Below, in pieces: positions 43,042-52,273 of a stretch of 64,000 nt of DNA. The DNA comes from Rhodocyclaceae bacterium (lineage in GTDB: Bacteria; Pseudomonadota; Gammaproteobacteria; Burkholderiales; Rhodocyclaceae). The notes under the pieces are model-generated. The model was not told the origin of the DNA. It saw only the letters and a list, made by a program, of their open reading frames with translations, and made no database searches. The translations under genes were made by a program, and so were the position numbers. Location of the stretch: contig JAGTRP010000020.1 of assembly GCA_018261935.1 (NCBI GenBank), positions 28,170 to 92,169 on the forward strand, in the 5' to 3' direction. Within the stretch, counting starts at the first letter, position 1. Each line of letters starts with the position of its first letter.

Positions 43042-45813
43042 TCAGGCCGCGGATGCCGGCTGGCCGGACGCCTCGTCCTGGGCGCCGGCCAGGAAGGACA
43101 TGAGTTCGTTCCCGTCCATGGGCCGGGCGAAAAGGTAGCCCTGGAGGTCGTGGCAGCCCTGGCCGCAGAGGTGCTGGTGCTGTTCGTCGGTTTCGACGCC
43201 TTCGGCCACGACCCGCATCTTGAGGTTGCGCGCCATGGCGATGATGGTGGCGACGATGGCCTGGGAGTCGCCGTCCCCCGGCAGGTCGCGGACAAAGGCG
43301 CGGTCGATCTTCAGGGTGTCGATGGGGAGCTGCTTCAGGTACGCCAGGGACGAGTAGCCGGTGCCGAAATCGTCCAGGGCGATGGCGATGCCCAGGGTCT
43401 TCAGCTGGTTCAGCACGGCGATGCTGGCCTCGGGGTCGGCCATCAGCATGCTTTCGGTGATTTCCAGCTCCAGGCAGGCGGGATCGAGGCCGCTATCCCT
43501 CAGGGCGGCATGGACCTGGGACGTCAGCTGCCCCCCCCGCAGCTGCAGGGCGGAGACATTGACGGCCACCGCCAGCCCCGCGAAGCCGGCGGCTTGCCAT
43601 TGTTTGGCCTGGTGGCAGGCTTCCCGCAGCACCCAGGCGCCGATCGGCACGATGAGGCCGGTTTCCTCGGCCAGGGGAATGAAGCGGGCCGGCGAAACCA
43701 GGCCCAGGGCCGGATGCTGCCAGCGGATGAGGGCCTCGACGCCGACGATGCGGCCCCTGGCCGCGCTCACCTGGGGCTGGTAATGCAGCAGCAGCTGGCC
43801 GTGGTTCACGGCGATGCGCAGGTCGGCTTCCAGAGCCAGCCAATCCCGCAGGTGCTCGTTCATTTCGGCGGTGAACAGGCGGATGCCGTTGCGGCCGCTT
43901 TCCTTGACGTGGTACATGGCCACGTCGGCATTCCGGAGGAGGGTGTCCACGTCGGCCCCGTCCCGGGGGTAGAGGCTGATCCCGATGCTGCAGGTGACAT
44001 GGAGCACGCGGCCCTCCACCTCGTAGGGCATGGCCAGGGACTCGTGCATCCGGCGCAGGATGTTGTAGGCGTCGGTCTCGTCGCCGAAGTCGCTGAGCAC
44101 CACCACGAACTCGTCGCCCCCCTGGCGCGCTACCGTATCCACGCCGCGGATATCGGCGCTGAGCCGCTCCGCCACCTGCCGCAGGAGCTGGTCGCCGACC
44201 GAGTGGCCGAGGGCGTCGTTGATGTACTTGAACTGGTCCAGGTCGATGAAGGCCACCCCCACCAGGCGCTTGTGCCGCGCCGCCGAGCGCAGGGCCCGCT
44301 CGATGCGGTCCATGAGCAGGCTGCGGTTGGCGACGCCGGTCAGGGCGTCGAACTTGGCCTGGTACTGGAGCTGGCGCTCGTATTCGAGGCGCTGGGTGAT
44401 GTCGCTGATATTGACCATGATCAGGTCTTCGCCGCCGATGCGGCAGCGGCTCAGGTGGATTTCGGCCGAGAAGCCGGGGCCGCCGGGGCTGCGGACGGTG
44501 CCGATGGCGGTGCTCGGCTCGCCCTCGGCGGCCAGGTGCCAGGCCTCGGCGAAGCGCTCGGCGGAGTCCCCGGTGGCCAGGTCGGCGGGGAGCTTCAGAC
44601 CCATGGCGGTCTCCCGGTCGAGGCCGAAGAGGTGCAGCATCTGGTCGTTCATGTCCACCACGCTGCCGTCCCGGCGATGCAGGATGGCGGCGTCGTGCAT
44701 ATTGTCGAAGACGGTGCGCAGGGAGCTTTCGGACTGGCGCAGCCGCTCCTGCAGACGCAGCATGGGCGCCAGGACGAAGCGGCCGATGCCCAGGTTGAGG
44801 GCCGCGATCAGGAGCAGGGAAACCACCAGGGTGGCGGCGGCCATGTACTTGATGCCCTGGTTGGCCACGTCCATGGCCTCATCCGGGTAGCCGGTGGCGA
44901 GGACGATCCAGCCCAGCTCGGGATATTCCCCGAAGGCGGCGATCTTCTCCCGCGGCTCGGTCTCGCCCAGCTCCGGGTTCATCCACTCGTAGCGGACAAT
45001 GCCGTGGCGGCGGTCGAGGGCTTCCCGCAGCACCCGGGCGGCCTCCGAGGCGTCGTCGTCATTCACCAGCGGCTGGCCTTCCTTGGCGGGATGGAGCACG
45101 AAGCGGCGGTAGCCGGCGCCGGGCTCGGCATCGACGATGGAGGCATAGCCCGAGGCCCCGATCCGGAATTCGGCGATATGGCGTTTCAGGCTTTCCAGGT
45201 TGGAACGCAGGTCCATGCCGACGAACAGCACGCCGATCACCCGTCCATCGGCTGTGGCGATGGGCTGGTACTGGGTCATGTAGTGGTGGCCGAACAGGGG
45301 GGCATGGCCCTGGTAGGTGCGGCCGGCCATGAGTTCGCCGTAGGCCGGATGGGACTTGCCCAGCCGGGTGCCGATGGCCCGGGAGCCGTCCTCTTTCTTC
45401 AGCGAGGTGGCGATGCGGACGAAATCCTCGCCTTGGCGGGCGAAGATGGTGGCGGCATTGCCCCCGGTGCGGCGGGTGAACTCGTCCACTTCGTCCGGGG
45501 AGAAATTGAGGACCCGGCCGTTGAGGGTCAGGAGGGGGGTGGCGATCCCATTCCGGGGCACGAGGCGTTTCTCGTCCAGCCGGAACTCGCCGGCCAGGCG
45601 TGCGGAGAAGGCGTCCCCCAGCTTCCCGACCGCGATGCGCAGGCTGTCCTGGTTGCTGGCGATGAGGTCGAGGATCAGCCGGTTGGTGGCCACCAGCTGC
45701 TTGGCGAACTCGTCCTTGGCCCCCCGGGCCAGGATGGACGCGGCACCGTAGCCGAAACAGGCCATGATCAGGGCAATGGCGCCGACCACGATCAGCGACA
45801 GCTTGAGGCGCAT
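43042..45813 (-). CDS. Cache-PAS-GGDEF-EAL membrane protein (c-di-GMP turnover)
   Basis: ATG 45813 has GGGAG eight bases upstream and begins directly with a membrane helix (MRLKLSLIVVGAI), giving 923 residues; an upstream ATG at 45882 would add 23. A periplasmic Cache-type sensor (about 40-320) is followed by a second helix, a PAS domain (about 355-465), a GGDEF domain with intact GGDEF near 563, and an EAL domain (EALIRW near 691, with the ENVxE-equivalent LEITES and DDFGTGYSS). Both catalytic halves look intact. It may make and break cyclic di-GMP in response to a small extracellular ligand. The partner PilZ protein is encoded at 7.6 kb. Confidence 0.88.
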   Translation of the reverse strand: MRLKLSLIVVGAIALIMACFGYGAASILARGAKDEFAKQLVATNRLILDLIASNQDSLRIAVGKLGDAFSARLAGEFRLDEKRLVPRNGIATPLLTLNGRVLNFSPDEVDEFTRRTGGNAATIFARQGEDFVRIATSLKKEDGSRAIGTRLGKSHPAYGELMAGRTYQGHAPLFGHHYMTQYQPIATADGRVIGVLFVGMDLRSNLESLKRHIAEFRIGASGYASIVDAEPGAGYRRFVLHPAKEGQPLVNDDDASEAARVLREALDRRHGIVRYEWMNPELGETEPREKIAAFGEYPELGWIVLATGYPDEAMDVANQGIKYMAAATLVVSLLLIAALNLGIGRFVLAPMLRLQERLRQSESSLRTVFDNMHDAAILHRRDGSVVDMNDQMLHLFGLDRETAMGLKLPADLATGDSAERFAEAWHLAAEGEPSTAIGTVRSPGGPGFSAEIHLSRCRIGGEDLIMVNISDITQRLEYERQLQYQAKFDALTGVANRSLLMDRIERALRSAARHKRLVGVAFIDLDQFKYINDALGHSVGDQLLRQVAERLSADIRGVDTVARQGGDEFVVVLSDFGDETDAYNILRRMHESLAMPYEVEGRVLHVTCSIGISLYPRDGADVDTLLRNADVAMYHVKESGRNGIRLFTAEMNEHLRDWLALEADLRIAVNHGQLLLHYQPQVSAARGRIVGVEALIRWQHPALGLVSPARFIPLAEETGLIVPIGAWVLREACHQAKQWQAAGFAGLAVAVNVSALQLRGGQLTSQVHAALRDSGLDPACLELEITESMLMADPEASIAVLNQLKTLGIAIALDDFGTGYSSLAYLKQLPIDTLKIDRAFVRDLPGDGDSQAIVATIIAMARNLKMRVVAEGVETDEQHQHLCGQGCHDLQGYLFARPMDGNELMSFLAGAQDEASGQPASAA

Positions 45814-45885
45814 GCCGACACTCCCGATGGGAGATGTGCTGGCGGCTGGCGATGGCAAAACGGGCGTCATGGCGCCAGGCATGAT

Positions 45886-45942
45886 ACCCCTACTTGGAGT
45901 AGGGGTCTATGCCGTAAGTCATACGCCTTCCGTCTAGGGGTA
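45886..45942. promoter_or_regulatory. Inverted repeat plus third half-site, candidate operator
   Basis: ACCCCTACT-TGG-AGTAGGGGT (45886-45906) is a perfect 9-bp inverted repeat. A further TAGGGGTA half-site lies at 45935-45942, 35 bp from the matching half. It sits in the 148-bp gap between the SDR stop and the chosen start of the GGDEF/EAL gene. It has no T-run, so an operator is more likely than a terminator. The half-sites resemble the heptamers of NarL/FixJ-type regulators. Confidence 0.55.
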
Positions 45943-45961
45943 TGGCATGGCCGGGCCACCC

Positions 45962-46660
45962 TCAAGTCCGGCCGCTAACCGGAATCAGCGCCCCGTTGAC
46001 CGCCGATGCCGCATCCGAGATGAGGAACAGGATGACCTCGGCGATGGCCGCCGGCGGGACCCACCGGCTGAAGTCCGCGTCCGGCATCTCCCTCCGGTTC
46101 TGCGGCGTGTCGATCAGGGTCGGCAGCACGGCATTGACCGTAATGCCGTAGTCCTTCAACTCCTCGGCCAGGCTCTCGGTCAGGCGGGCCACTGCCGCCT
46201 TGGACGCGGCGTAGGCGCCCATGCCGGCAGCGGCCCGGGTGGCCGCGCTGGCGCCGACATTGACGATGCGGCCGGAGCCGCGGGCGATCAGGTGGGGCAG
46301 GGCGGCCTTGCAGGCGGCGACCGCGGTCCTCGCATTGATGTTGAAAAGGAATTCCCAGGTATCCAGGCTGCCGTCGGCCAGGGTTTCCCAGCGAAAGCCG
46401 CCGGCTGCATTGACCAAGGCATCGAGGCCGCCGTATTGCGCCGTGACCCGCTCCAGGGCGGCAGCCGCCGCGTCGGGGGTGGTGAGATCGATGTCTCCGA
46501 GCATGAGCGCACCGGGAAGGCTGCGCCGAAGCGTGGCCGGGGCCTGGGCCCGGTCGATCAGTGCCACCTTGGCGCCCCGGCCAGCGGCGGCCTGGGCGAT
46601 GGCGGCCCCGAGGGTGCCGAAGGCGCCGGTGATGGCGACGACTTTTCCAGCGAGGTTCAT
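45962..46660 (-). CDS. Short-chain dehydrogenase/reductase
   Basis: This 232-residue classical SDR has cofactor motif TGAFGTLG (11-18), NAAGG, a catalytic Ser in VGASAAT and Y-x3-K in YAASKAA. The Asp in LIDRAQ after beta 2 suggests NAD preference. The substrate is unknown. It lies upstream of the GGDEF/EAL gene on the same strand, but the palindromic element between them suggests separate control. Confidence 0.87.
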   Translation of the reverse strand: MNLAGKVVAITGAFGTLGAAIAQAAAGRGAKVALIDRAQAPATLRRSLPGALMLGDIDLTTPDAAAAALERVTAQYGGLDALVNAAGGFRWETLADGSLDTWEFLFNINARTAVAACKAALPHLIARGSGRIVNVGASAATRAAAGMGAYAASKAAVARLTESLAEELKDYGITVNAVLPTLIDTPQNRREMPDADFSRWVPPAAIAEVILFLISDAASAVNGALIPVSGRT

Positions 46661-46848
46661 GGCGAGTTCCTCCAGGCGGAAGGGCGATGGTATTCACCTT
46701 ACATGATTCGCCGGGGCCCTGCTTTGATGCCAGACAAGTAGGCCTACGGGATGCCGATATTACATGCCGCACCTGATATGCCGGGAAACCACGATTCCAA
46801 ATAATCGGAACATCGACGGCGCGGTAGCCCGACAGAGATGGAGCAACC

Positions 46849-46923
46849 ATGACGAAAACCTGGCCCCCCTTGCACCAATGCCGGCAGCGGCGACCGTCCG
46901 GTTGGATCATTGACGGCTGGTGA
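46849..46923 (+). CDS. Possible 24-codon leader ORF before the kinase gene
   Basis: ATG 46849 has ATGGAG at good spacing and reads MTKTWPPLHQCRQRRPSGWI and four more residues, then TGA. The stop lies 3 bases before the GTG of the kinase gene, which has no clear ribosome-binding site of its own. Translational coupling is plausible. The peptide is Arg/Trp/Pro-rich and matches nothing I know. It may be chance. Confidence 0.3.
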   Translation: MTKTWPPLHQCRQRRPSGWIIDGW

Positions 46924-46926
46924 GCC

Positions 46927-47838
46927 GTGGGCACCGGCGATCTCCCCCAAGCCCTCAAGCAGCTGCTTCGGGCTGCCATCCTCAGCCTGCTGGCCTTGCT
47001 GCCGGTGGTCGGGGGCATGGGCTTCACCCTCTTCCGGGCCATCGCCGGGGGCGGTTCGGATTGGGGCGCTCTGGGCATCACGGTGGTGGCGATGACCCTG
47101 ATTCTCGTCGCCCTCTTCGGCACCATCCGCTGCGGCGCCACCCTGCTGCAGACCCGGCAAAGGCAGCTGGCGGAAATGGACGCCCTGGCCTTCATGGGGG
47201 AAATGGCTACCGCCGTCGCCCACGGCCTGCGCAATCCCCTGGCCAGCATCCGCTCCAGTGCCGAACTGGCGCTGGACGCCGATTACGAGCCGGTCAGGAA
47301 GAATGCCCGGGACATCGTCACCCAGGTGGATTTCCTCTCCCGCTGGGTGCGGGAGCTGTTGCTCTTCACCCAGCCGGTGGCCGGGGAACCGGAGCCGGTG
47401 GACCTGGCCGTGGTCCTCGGCCAGGTGGTGGAGTCCTTCGCCCCCGCCTGCGCCAAGGCCGGGGTCAGGATGCTATGGACCCGGAAGGACGCCGCCGGGA
47501 TAAGGATCGAAGGCAATGTCTCCCTGGTCACCCAGGCCCTGCACAGCGTCCTCTCCAATGCCATCGAGGCCATGCCCGCGGGGGGCGAGCTGCGCATCGC
47601 CATGGCCTTCCAGGTGGACCGCCAGCGCTTCCTGCTGACCATCGCCGACACCGGCGTCGGCATGTCGGAAAAGCAGCTCGCCCTGGCCTTCAAGCCCTTC
47701 CACACCACCAAGCGCCACGGCCTCGGCGTGGGGCTGGCGATGGTCAAGCGGGTGATGGAACGTTTCGGCGGCAGCGTCGCCCTCTCCAGCCGGGAGCACG
47801 AGGGGACGGTGGTGCGGCTCGAATTCAGGATGGTCTAG
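46927..47838 (+). CDS. NtrB-like sensor histidine kinase
   Basis: GTG 46927 gives 303 residues. Two membrane helices (about 15-35 and 48-68) flank a very short outside loop. A HisKA helix contains the phospho-acceptor in VAHGLRNPLASI, and a HATPase_c domain contains the N-box LSNAIEAMP, DTGVGM and GLGVGLAMV. It has no PAS or Cache domain, so the signal is probably sensed in the membrane. The response regulator gene starts 4 bp after its stop. Together they form a ZraS/ZraR- or NtrB/NtrC-like pair. Confidence 0.88.
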   Translation: MGTGDLPQALKQLLRAAILSLLALLPVVGGMGFTLFRAIAGGGSDWGALGITVVAMTLILVALFGTIRCGATLLQTRQRQLAEMDALAFMGEMATAVAHGLRNPLASIRSSAELALDADYEPVRKNARDIVTQVDFLSRWVRELLLFTQPVAGEPEPVDLAVVLGQVVESFAPACAKAGVRMLWTRKDAAGIRIEGNVSLVTQALHSVLSNAIEAMPAGGELRIAMAFQVDRQRFLLTIADTGVGMSEKQLALAFKPFHTTKRHGLGVGLAMVKRVMERFGGSVALSSREHEGTVVRLEFRMV

Positions 47839-47842
47839 GACC

Positions 47843-49264
47843 ATGGGCAACACCATCCTGGTGGTCGAAGACGACGAAATCCTGGCGGGCAATGTCTGCA
47901 CCTATCTCGAACGCAAGGGCTGGGAAGCGGAACGCTGCGGTTCGGCGGAAGAGGCCCTGGCCCGGGTGGAATCCCTGCGCCCGGCCGGGGTGGTGGCCGA
48001 CCAGACCCTGCCGCGGATGACCGGCATCGACATGCTGCAGCGGGTGCTGGAGATCGATCCCGGGGTCAAGGTCATCATGCTCACCGGGGACGGCCGTGCC
48101 CAGACGGCGGTGCAGGCCATGAAGGCCGGCGCCTGGGATTACCTCACCAAGCCCTTCGCCATGGCGGAGCTCCATGCCCGGCTGGAACAGGCCCTCGGCC
48201 CGGGGGCCAGGGAGCCGGCGCCGCCGCCCCCTCGGGCCCGCCCGGCCGGGACCGGCGGTCTCGCGGCCCTCCTCGGCGATTCCCCCGCCATGGCGGAACT
48301 GGGTGCCACCATCCGCCAAGTGCTGGCGGCGGAACGGCGCATGGCCGACGGCCAGCTGCCGGCGGTGCTCGTCCAGGGCGAGACCGGCACCGGCAAGGAG
48401 TTGGTGGCCCGCGCCCTGCATTTCGACGGGGCGCGCCGGGACCGGCCCTTCGTCGAAGTCAATTGCGCCTCCATTCCCGCCCATCTCCTGGAAGCGGAAC
48501 TCTTCGGTCACGAGAAGGGCGCCTTTACCGATGCCAAGGAGCGCAAGCCGGGCCTGGTGGAGGCGGCCGACGGAGGAACCCTGTTCCTGGACGAAATCGG
48601 CGAGATCGAGCCGGGCCTCCAGGCCAAGCTCCTCAAGCTCCTGGAGGAGAAAACCATCCGCCGCATCGGCGCGGTCAAGGAGCGCCGGGTCGATCTGCGC
48701 ATCATCAGCGCCACCAACCGGGACCTGGAGCAGATGGTGCGGGACGGCAAATTCCGTAGCGACCTGTTTTTCCGCCTGCGCATCATCGCCATCAAGGTGC
48801 CGTCCCTGCGGGAGCGGGGCGGGGACATCCTGCTCCTGGCCCGGCACTTCCTGGAAGTCCATGGCCGCCGCTACGGCAAGCCGGGCCTTTCCTTCAGCCC
48901 CGAGGCGGAACAGGTGCTGATGGGCTACTACTGGCCGGGGAACGTGCGGGAACTGCGCAACATGCTGGAGCAGACGGTGCTGCTGGCCTCCCGGGACACC
49001 ATCACCCCCGACCAGCTGGCCCTGTGCCCGGGGTTGGCGCCGGGCGGCGGCGAAGGGAATTTCGAGGATCAGGAGGGGGGCAGCCAGCCCCTGCCCAGGC
49101 AGCGGGCGAATCTGGCCGCGGCGGAAAAGGCGTTGGTGGTGAAGACCCTGGAGCGCACCGGCTGGAACGTCACCCGGTCGGCCAGGCTCCTGGGCATTTC
49201 CCGGGACATGCTGCGCTACCGCATCGAGAAGCTCGCCTTGGCGCGGCCAAGGCTCAGTCACTGA
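47843..49264 (+). CDS. NtrC-type response regulator with a GAFTDA loop
   Basis: This 473-residue protein has a receiver (about 1-120) with acidic pocket D10/D11, phospho-acceptor D53 (VVADQTLP) and the conserved K in LTKPF. The AAA+ domain has GETGTGKE (179-186) and a C-terminal Fis helix-turn-helix (about 430-470). The sigma-54-contact loop reads GAFTDA (226-231) in place of the canonical GAFTGA, with Asp at the fifth position. That variant occurs naturally in some family members, but its effect here is unknown. It is followed by stem-loops and then the multicopper oxidase gene. Confidence 0.9.
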   Translation: MGNTILVVEDDEILAGNVCTYLERKGWEAERCGSAEEALARVESLRPAGVVADQTLPRMTGIDMLQRVLEIDPGVKVIMLTGDGRAQTAVQAMKAGAWDYLTKPFAMAELHARLEQALGPGAREPAPPPPRARPAGTGGLAALLGDSPAMAELGATIRQVLAAERRMADGQLPAVLVQGETGTGKELVARALHFDGARRDRPFVEVNCASIPAHLLEAELFGHEKGAFTDAKERKPGLVEAADGGTLFLDEIGEIEPGLQAKLLKLLEEKTIRRIGAVKERRVDLRIISATNRDLEQMVRDGKFRSDLFFRLRIIAIKVPSLRERGGDILLLARHFLEVHGRRYGKPGLSFSPEAEQVLMGYYWPGNVRELRNMLEQTVLLASRDTITPDQLALCPGLAPGGGEGNFEDQEGGSQPLPRQRANLAAAEKALVVKTLERTGWNVTRSARLLGISRDMLRYRIEKLALARPRLSH

Positions 49265-49568
49265 CAACTCCCCCTCGGGGGGAGTGACAGCTTGCTGTCC
49301 GATGACAACGGCCTGGGGGCGCCGCCCCCGTTGTCCCCGGTATAGCCTTGATTGGCATATGCACGTTCGACCTGCTGCCTAACTTGAACCTGTGTCGCCG
49401 ATTACAACTTCATCGCCCCATGCAATACGGCTCCTGCCGGAGTGATCGTATTTTTGTCTTTTCGTATAACCGTGCCCAATCCGCTGAGAAGTCCTGGGCG
49501 GATGGCTCAGTGATCAAGCGAAAGGCTGCTTGTATTCACCTTGAAAAGACGAATAAGGAGACTCTGTG
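49265..49568. other. Intergenic region with two stem-loops
   Basis: ACTCCCCC/GGGGGAGT (49267-49285) directly follows the regulator stop. A second hairpin (ACAACG/CGTTGT outside GGGGGC/GCCCCC, 49305-49334) follows. Neither has a T-run. The remaining 230 bp before the oxidase gene are AT-richer and must hold its promoter; no -24/-12 element was found. AAGGAG at 49555-49560 is the ribosome-binding site. Confidence 0.6.
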
Positions 49569-52193
49569 ATGGAATTGACGATTACCCCGAGGCGGCGGTT
49601 GCTGAGCGTTGCGATTGGCAGCCTGTTCGCGACAACTGCCTGGGCCCAGGTCCCGGCGGGACCGATCGACCCGGTTACGGCCAATGTGCCGAAGTATGTC
49701 ATCCCCCTGGTCATACCGCCCGAGATGCCGAAAAGCGGCAATACGACGGAACCGTGCCCGAGCGGCGCCACCTGCCCGACAACGACTTACAACATCGCCC
49801 TGCGGCAGTTCAGGCAGCAGATCCTGCCGGGCGGGATCTGGAACGCCCTCAACGGACGCAGCGATGGCTTCGGCGCCACCCAGGTCTGGAGCTATGGATC
49901 CGCATCGGACCCGATCCCGATGGGGCTCACGGCGGCGAACGGCACGGTGCTGCAACCGCCCGGGGTGGCGCCGGTGCCCGCATCCCAGTCCTCCTTCAAC
50001 TATCCGGCCTTCACGGTGGAGGCCAGGTCCCAGACGGCGGCTAGCGTGCGCTGGATCAACGAACTCGTGGCCCTGAACCCGATTACCGGCAAGCCTTACA
50101 GTTTCACCGACAAGCGCCGCACCGCACTGCCGCATCTGTTGGCCATCGACCGGACGCTGCATTTCGCCAATCCCGAGCGGCTGCCTTGCACCAATCCCGC
50201 CACCGGCGCCAAGATGCTGGGGGCGCCGGATTGTACCCCCTATGTCGATCCCGCCAACCCGGATCCGCGCCTCGGCCAACCCTATGACGGCCCCGTTCCG
50301 ATGGTGGTGCATGTGCATGGCGCCGAGGTCGCCAGCAATAGTGACGGCTTCCCCCAGGCCTGGTGGCTGCCGTCGGGCTTCAGCCAGACCACCGGCAATG
50401 CGCTGACCCTCAACTATGCCGTCCGGGGCACCAACTACGATCAGGCGCCCAGCCTGCGCAGCAATCAGTATCCGGGTTCGGCCGCCTTTCTCTATGGGAA
50501 TGCCCAGCCGGCGACAACCCTCTGGTTCCACGACCATGTCCTGGGCATGACGGCCAACAATGTCTATACCGGCCCCGCCGGCTTCTGGCTGATCCGCGGG
50601 GATTACACGGCCCCCAACGGCAGCCAGGTCAAGGAGGCGCCGGTCCTGGGCGTATTGCCCGGCAGTTCGTCGCCCTTCGGCCGGCCGACCAACCCGAAGC
50701 TCACCTACCAGGGCCAGCCCGGCTGCGATCCGAATTTCGATGCGGCCTGCCGCGCCCGGATCCGTGAAATCCCGATCGCCCTTCAGGACCGTTCCTTCAA
50801 TGCCGATGGCTCGCTGTTCTATCCCCGGACCCGTGCCTTCTTCGACGGGGGAAATACGGTTCCCTACCTGCCCAGTCCCACCTCCGACATTTCGCCCATC
50901 CACAACCCGGAGGTCTTCGGCAACATGATCGTCGTCAATGGCGCCGTATGGCCCACCTTCGAGGTGGTGGGACAGCGCTATCGCCTGCGTCTGCTGGCCG
51001 GCGCCGATTCCCGCACCTTCAATCTGTCCCTGTGGGCCATCCCGCCGGGAGCGACGCCGCCCAACCAGAATTCGCCGACCTATATCCAGGATCTCAAGGC
51101 CATTCCCGGCGTGCAGGAGATTCCGTTCTATCAGATCGGCGCCGAGCAGGGCTTCCTGCCCAGGGTGGTGAAAGTGAAGACCGGCACCGCCGTGCCATTG
51201 CCCGGCAACGGCACCGAGCCCACTGCCACCTGCACCCCCGCCGACCCGTCGGATATCCGGTGTCAGATAGCCCTGCTCATGGGGCCGGCCGAACGGGCCG
51301 ACGTGATCGTGGACTTCACCGGGCTGCCGCCGGGTACCAAGGTGCGCATGATCAACACCGGTCCGGACGTTCCGTTCAACAACACCCTCGCCCCAGCCGA
51401 TCTTGCGAACCCCGCCGGGACCGGCCAGGTCATGGAGTTCAAGGTGGTCGCCGCCAATGCCAATACGCCGCCGGAGACCAGCACGGCGCCGGCGAATCTG
51501 CGGCTGAGCAGCGAGCCGGCCAACGCCGCGCCGGTCAAGGCGACGCGCCGCGCTTCCCTGATCGAGACCGACTCGAAAAAGCTCTGCGTCACCGTGGATG
51601 CGGCCGGCACCATCACCGTGGTGGGCCAGTTTGCCACCCCGCAAGCCGATATTGCCGCCGCCTGTGCGGCCATCGATCGCGCCGCCATTCCCTTCGGCCC
51701 GGCGCAAGCCTTCATCGGAACCCTGGTCGGCGGCGTCCCGCAGCCGCAGCCCTGGGATGCCCCGATTACCCAGGCCCCGACCGTGGGCGATACCGAGGTT
51801 TTCGAGATCTACAACTACACGGTGGACGCCCATCCGATCCACCTTCACGGCGCCCGGGTCCAGGTCGTCAACCGCGAAACCCTGGTGCTCGATCCGGCCA
51901 CCGGCCTACCTGTCATTCCCGCCGCGACGACCGGCGCGGTGCAACCGCCGCGGCCGACTGAAACCGGTTACAAGGACTCGGTCTTTGCCCTGCCGGGCTC
52001 GGTGACGCGGATCAAGGCCAAGTTCGAGATCGCAAGCATCTATGTCTGGCACTGCCATATCGTCGAGCACGAAGACAACGAGATGATGGTGCCGTACTGC
52101 GTCAAGGGCTCCGCTGCCGAAACGGCGTGCACCACCTCCTTCGGCCGCAAACCCTGGCCGATCGTCAACGGCGGCGCCGGCCTGGCCTATTGA
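49569..52193 (+). CDS. Secreted multicopper oxidase
   Basis: ATG 49569 is 8 bases after AAGGAG and gives 874 residues. A signal peptide ends at TAWA (about 23-26) after an RRR start. All four copper-ligand clusters are present: H-x-H at H248/H250, H321-D-H323 (WFHDH), H755-P-I-H758-L-H760, and HCHIVEHEDNEMM (H828, C829, H830, H834, and a Met as axial ligand). The layout is like bilirubin-oxidase/CotA-type or large Mn-oxidising enzymes, with long insertions compared with the usual 450-600 residues. The substrate is unknown; metal ions or phenolics are possible. It precedes an FKBP isomerase. Confidence 0.9.
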   Translation: MELTITPRRRLLSVAIGSLFATTAWAQVPAGPIDPVTANVPKYVIPLVIPPEMPKSGNTTEPCPSGATCPTTTYNIALRQFRQQILPGGIWNALNGRSDGFGATQVWSYGSASDPIPMGLTAANGTVLQPPGVAPVPASQSSFNYPAFTVEARSQTAASVRWINELVALNPITGKPYSFTDKRRTALPHLLAIDRTLHFANPERLPCTNPATGAKMLGAPDCTPYVDPANPDPRLGQPYDGPVPMVVHVHGAEVASNSDGFPQAWWLPSGFSQTTGNALTLNYAVRGTNYDQAPSLRSNQYPGSAAFLYGNAQPATTLWFHDHVLGMTANNVYTGPAGFWLIRGDYTAPNGSQVKEAPVLGVLPGSSSPFGRPTNPKLTYQGQPGCDPNFDAACRARIREIPIALQDRSFNADGSLFYPRTRAFFDGGNTVPYLPSPTSDISPIHNPEVFGNMIVVNGAVWPTFEVVGQRYRLRLLAGADSRTFNLSLWAIPPGATPPNQNSPTYIQDLKAIPGVQEIPFYQIGAEQGFLPRVVKVKTGTAVPLPGNGTEPTATCTPADPSDIRCQIALLMGPAERADVIVDFTGLPPGTKVRMINTGPDVPFNNTLAPADLANPAGTGQVMEFKVVAANANTPPETSTAPANLRLSSEPANAAPVKATRRASLIETDSKKLCVTVDAAGTITVVGQFATPQADIAAACAAIDRAAIPFGPAQAFIGTLVGGVPQPQPWDAPITQAPTVGDTEVFEIYNYTVDAHPIHLHGARVQVVNRETLVLDPATGLPVIPAATTGAVQPPRPTETGYKDSVFALPGSVTRIKAKFEIASIYVWHCHIVEHEDNEMMVPYCVKGSAAETACTTSFGRKPWPIVNGGAGLAY

Positions 52194-52273
52194 GAGCCTG
52201 AGCCGGACGGGTGGCTGCCGGCAAGGAGCGGCGGCCACCCGGATATCCAATATCGATTGCGGAAGGAAACATC

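Noticed and set aside
49338..49568. Sigma-54 promoter for the multicopper oxidase, suggested by the adjacent NtrC-type regulator
   Set aside because: TGGCAT near 49353 has no TTGC at the required spacing; no other -24/-12 pair is seen.
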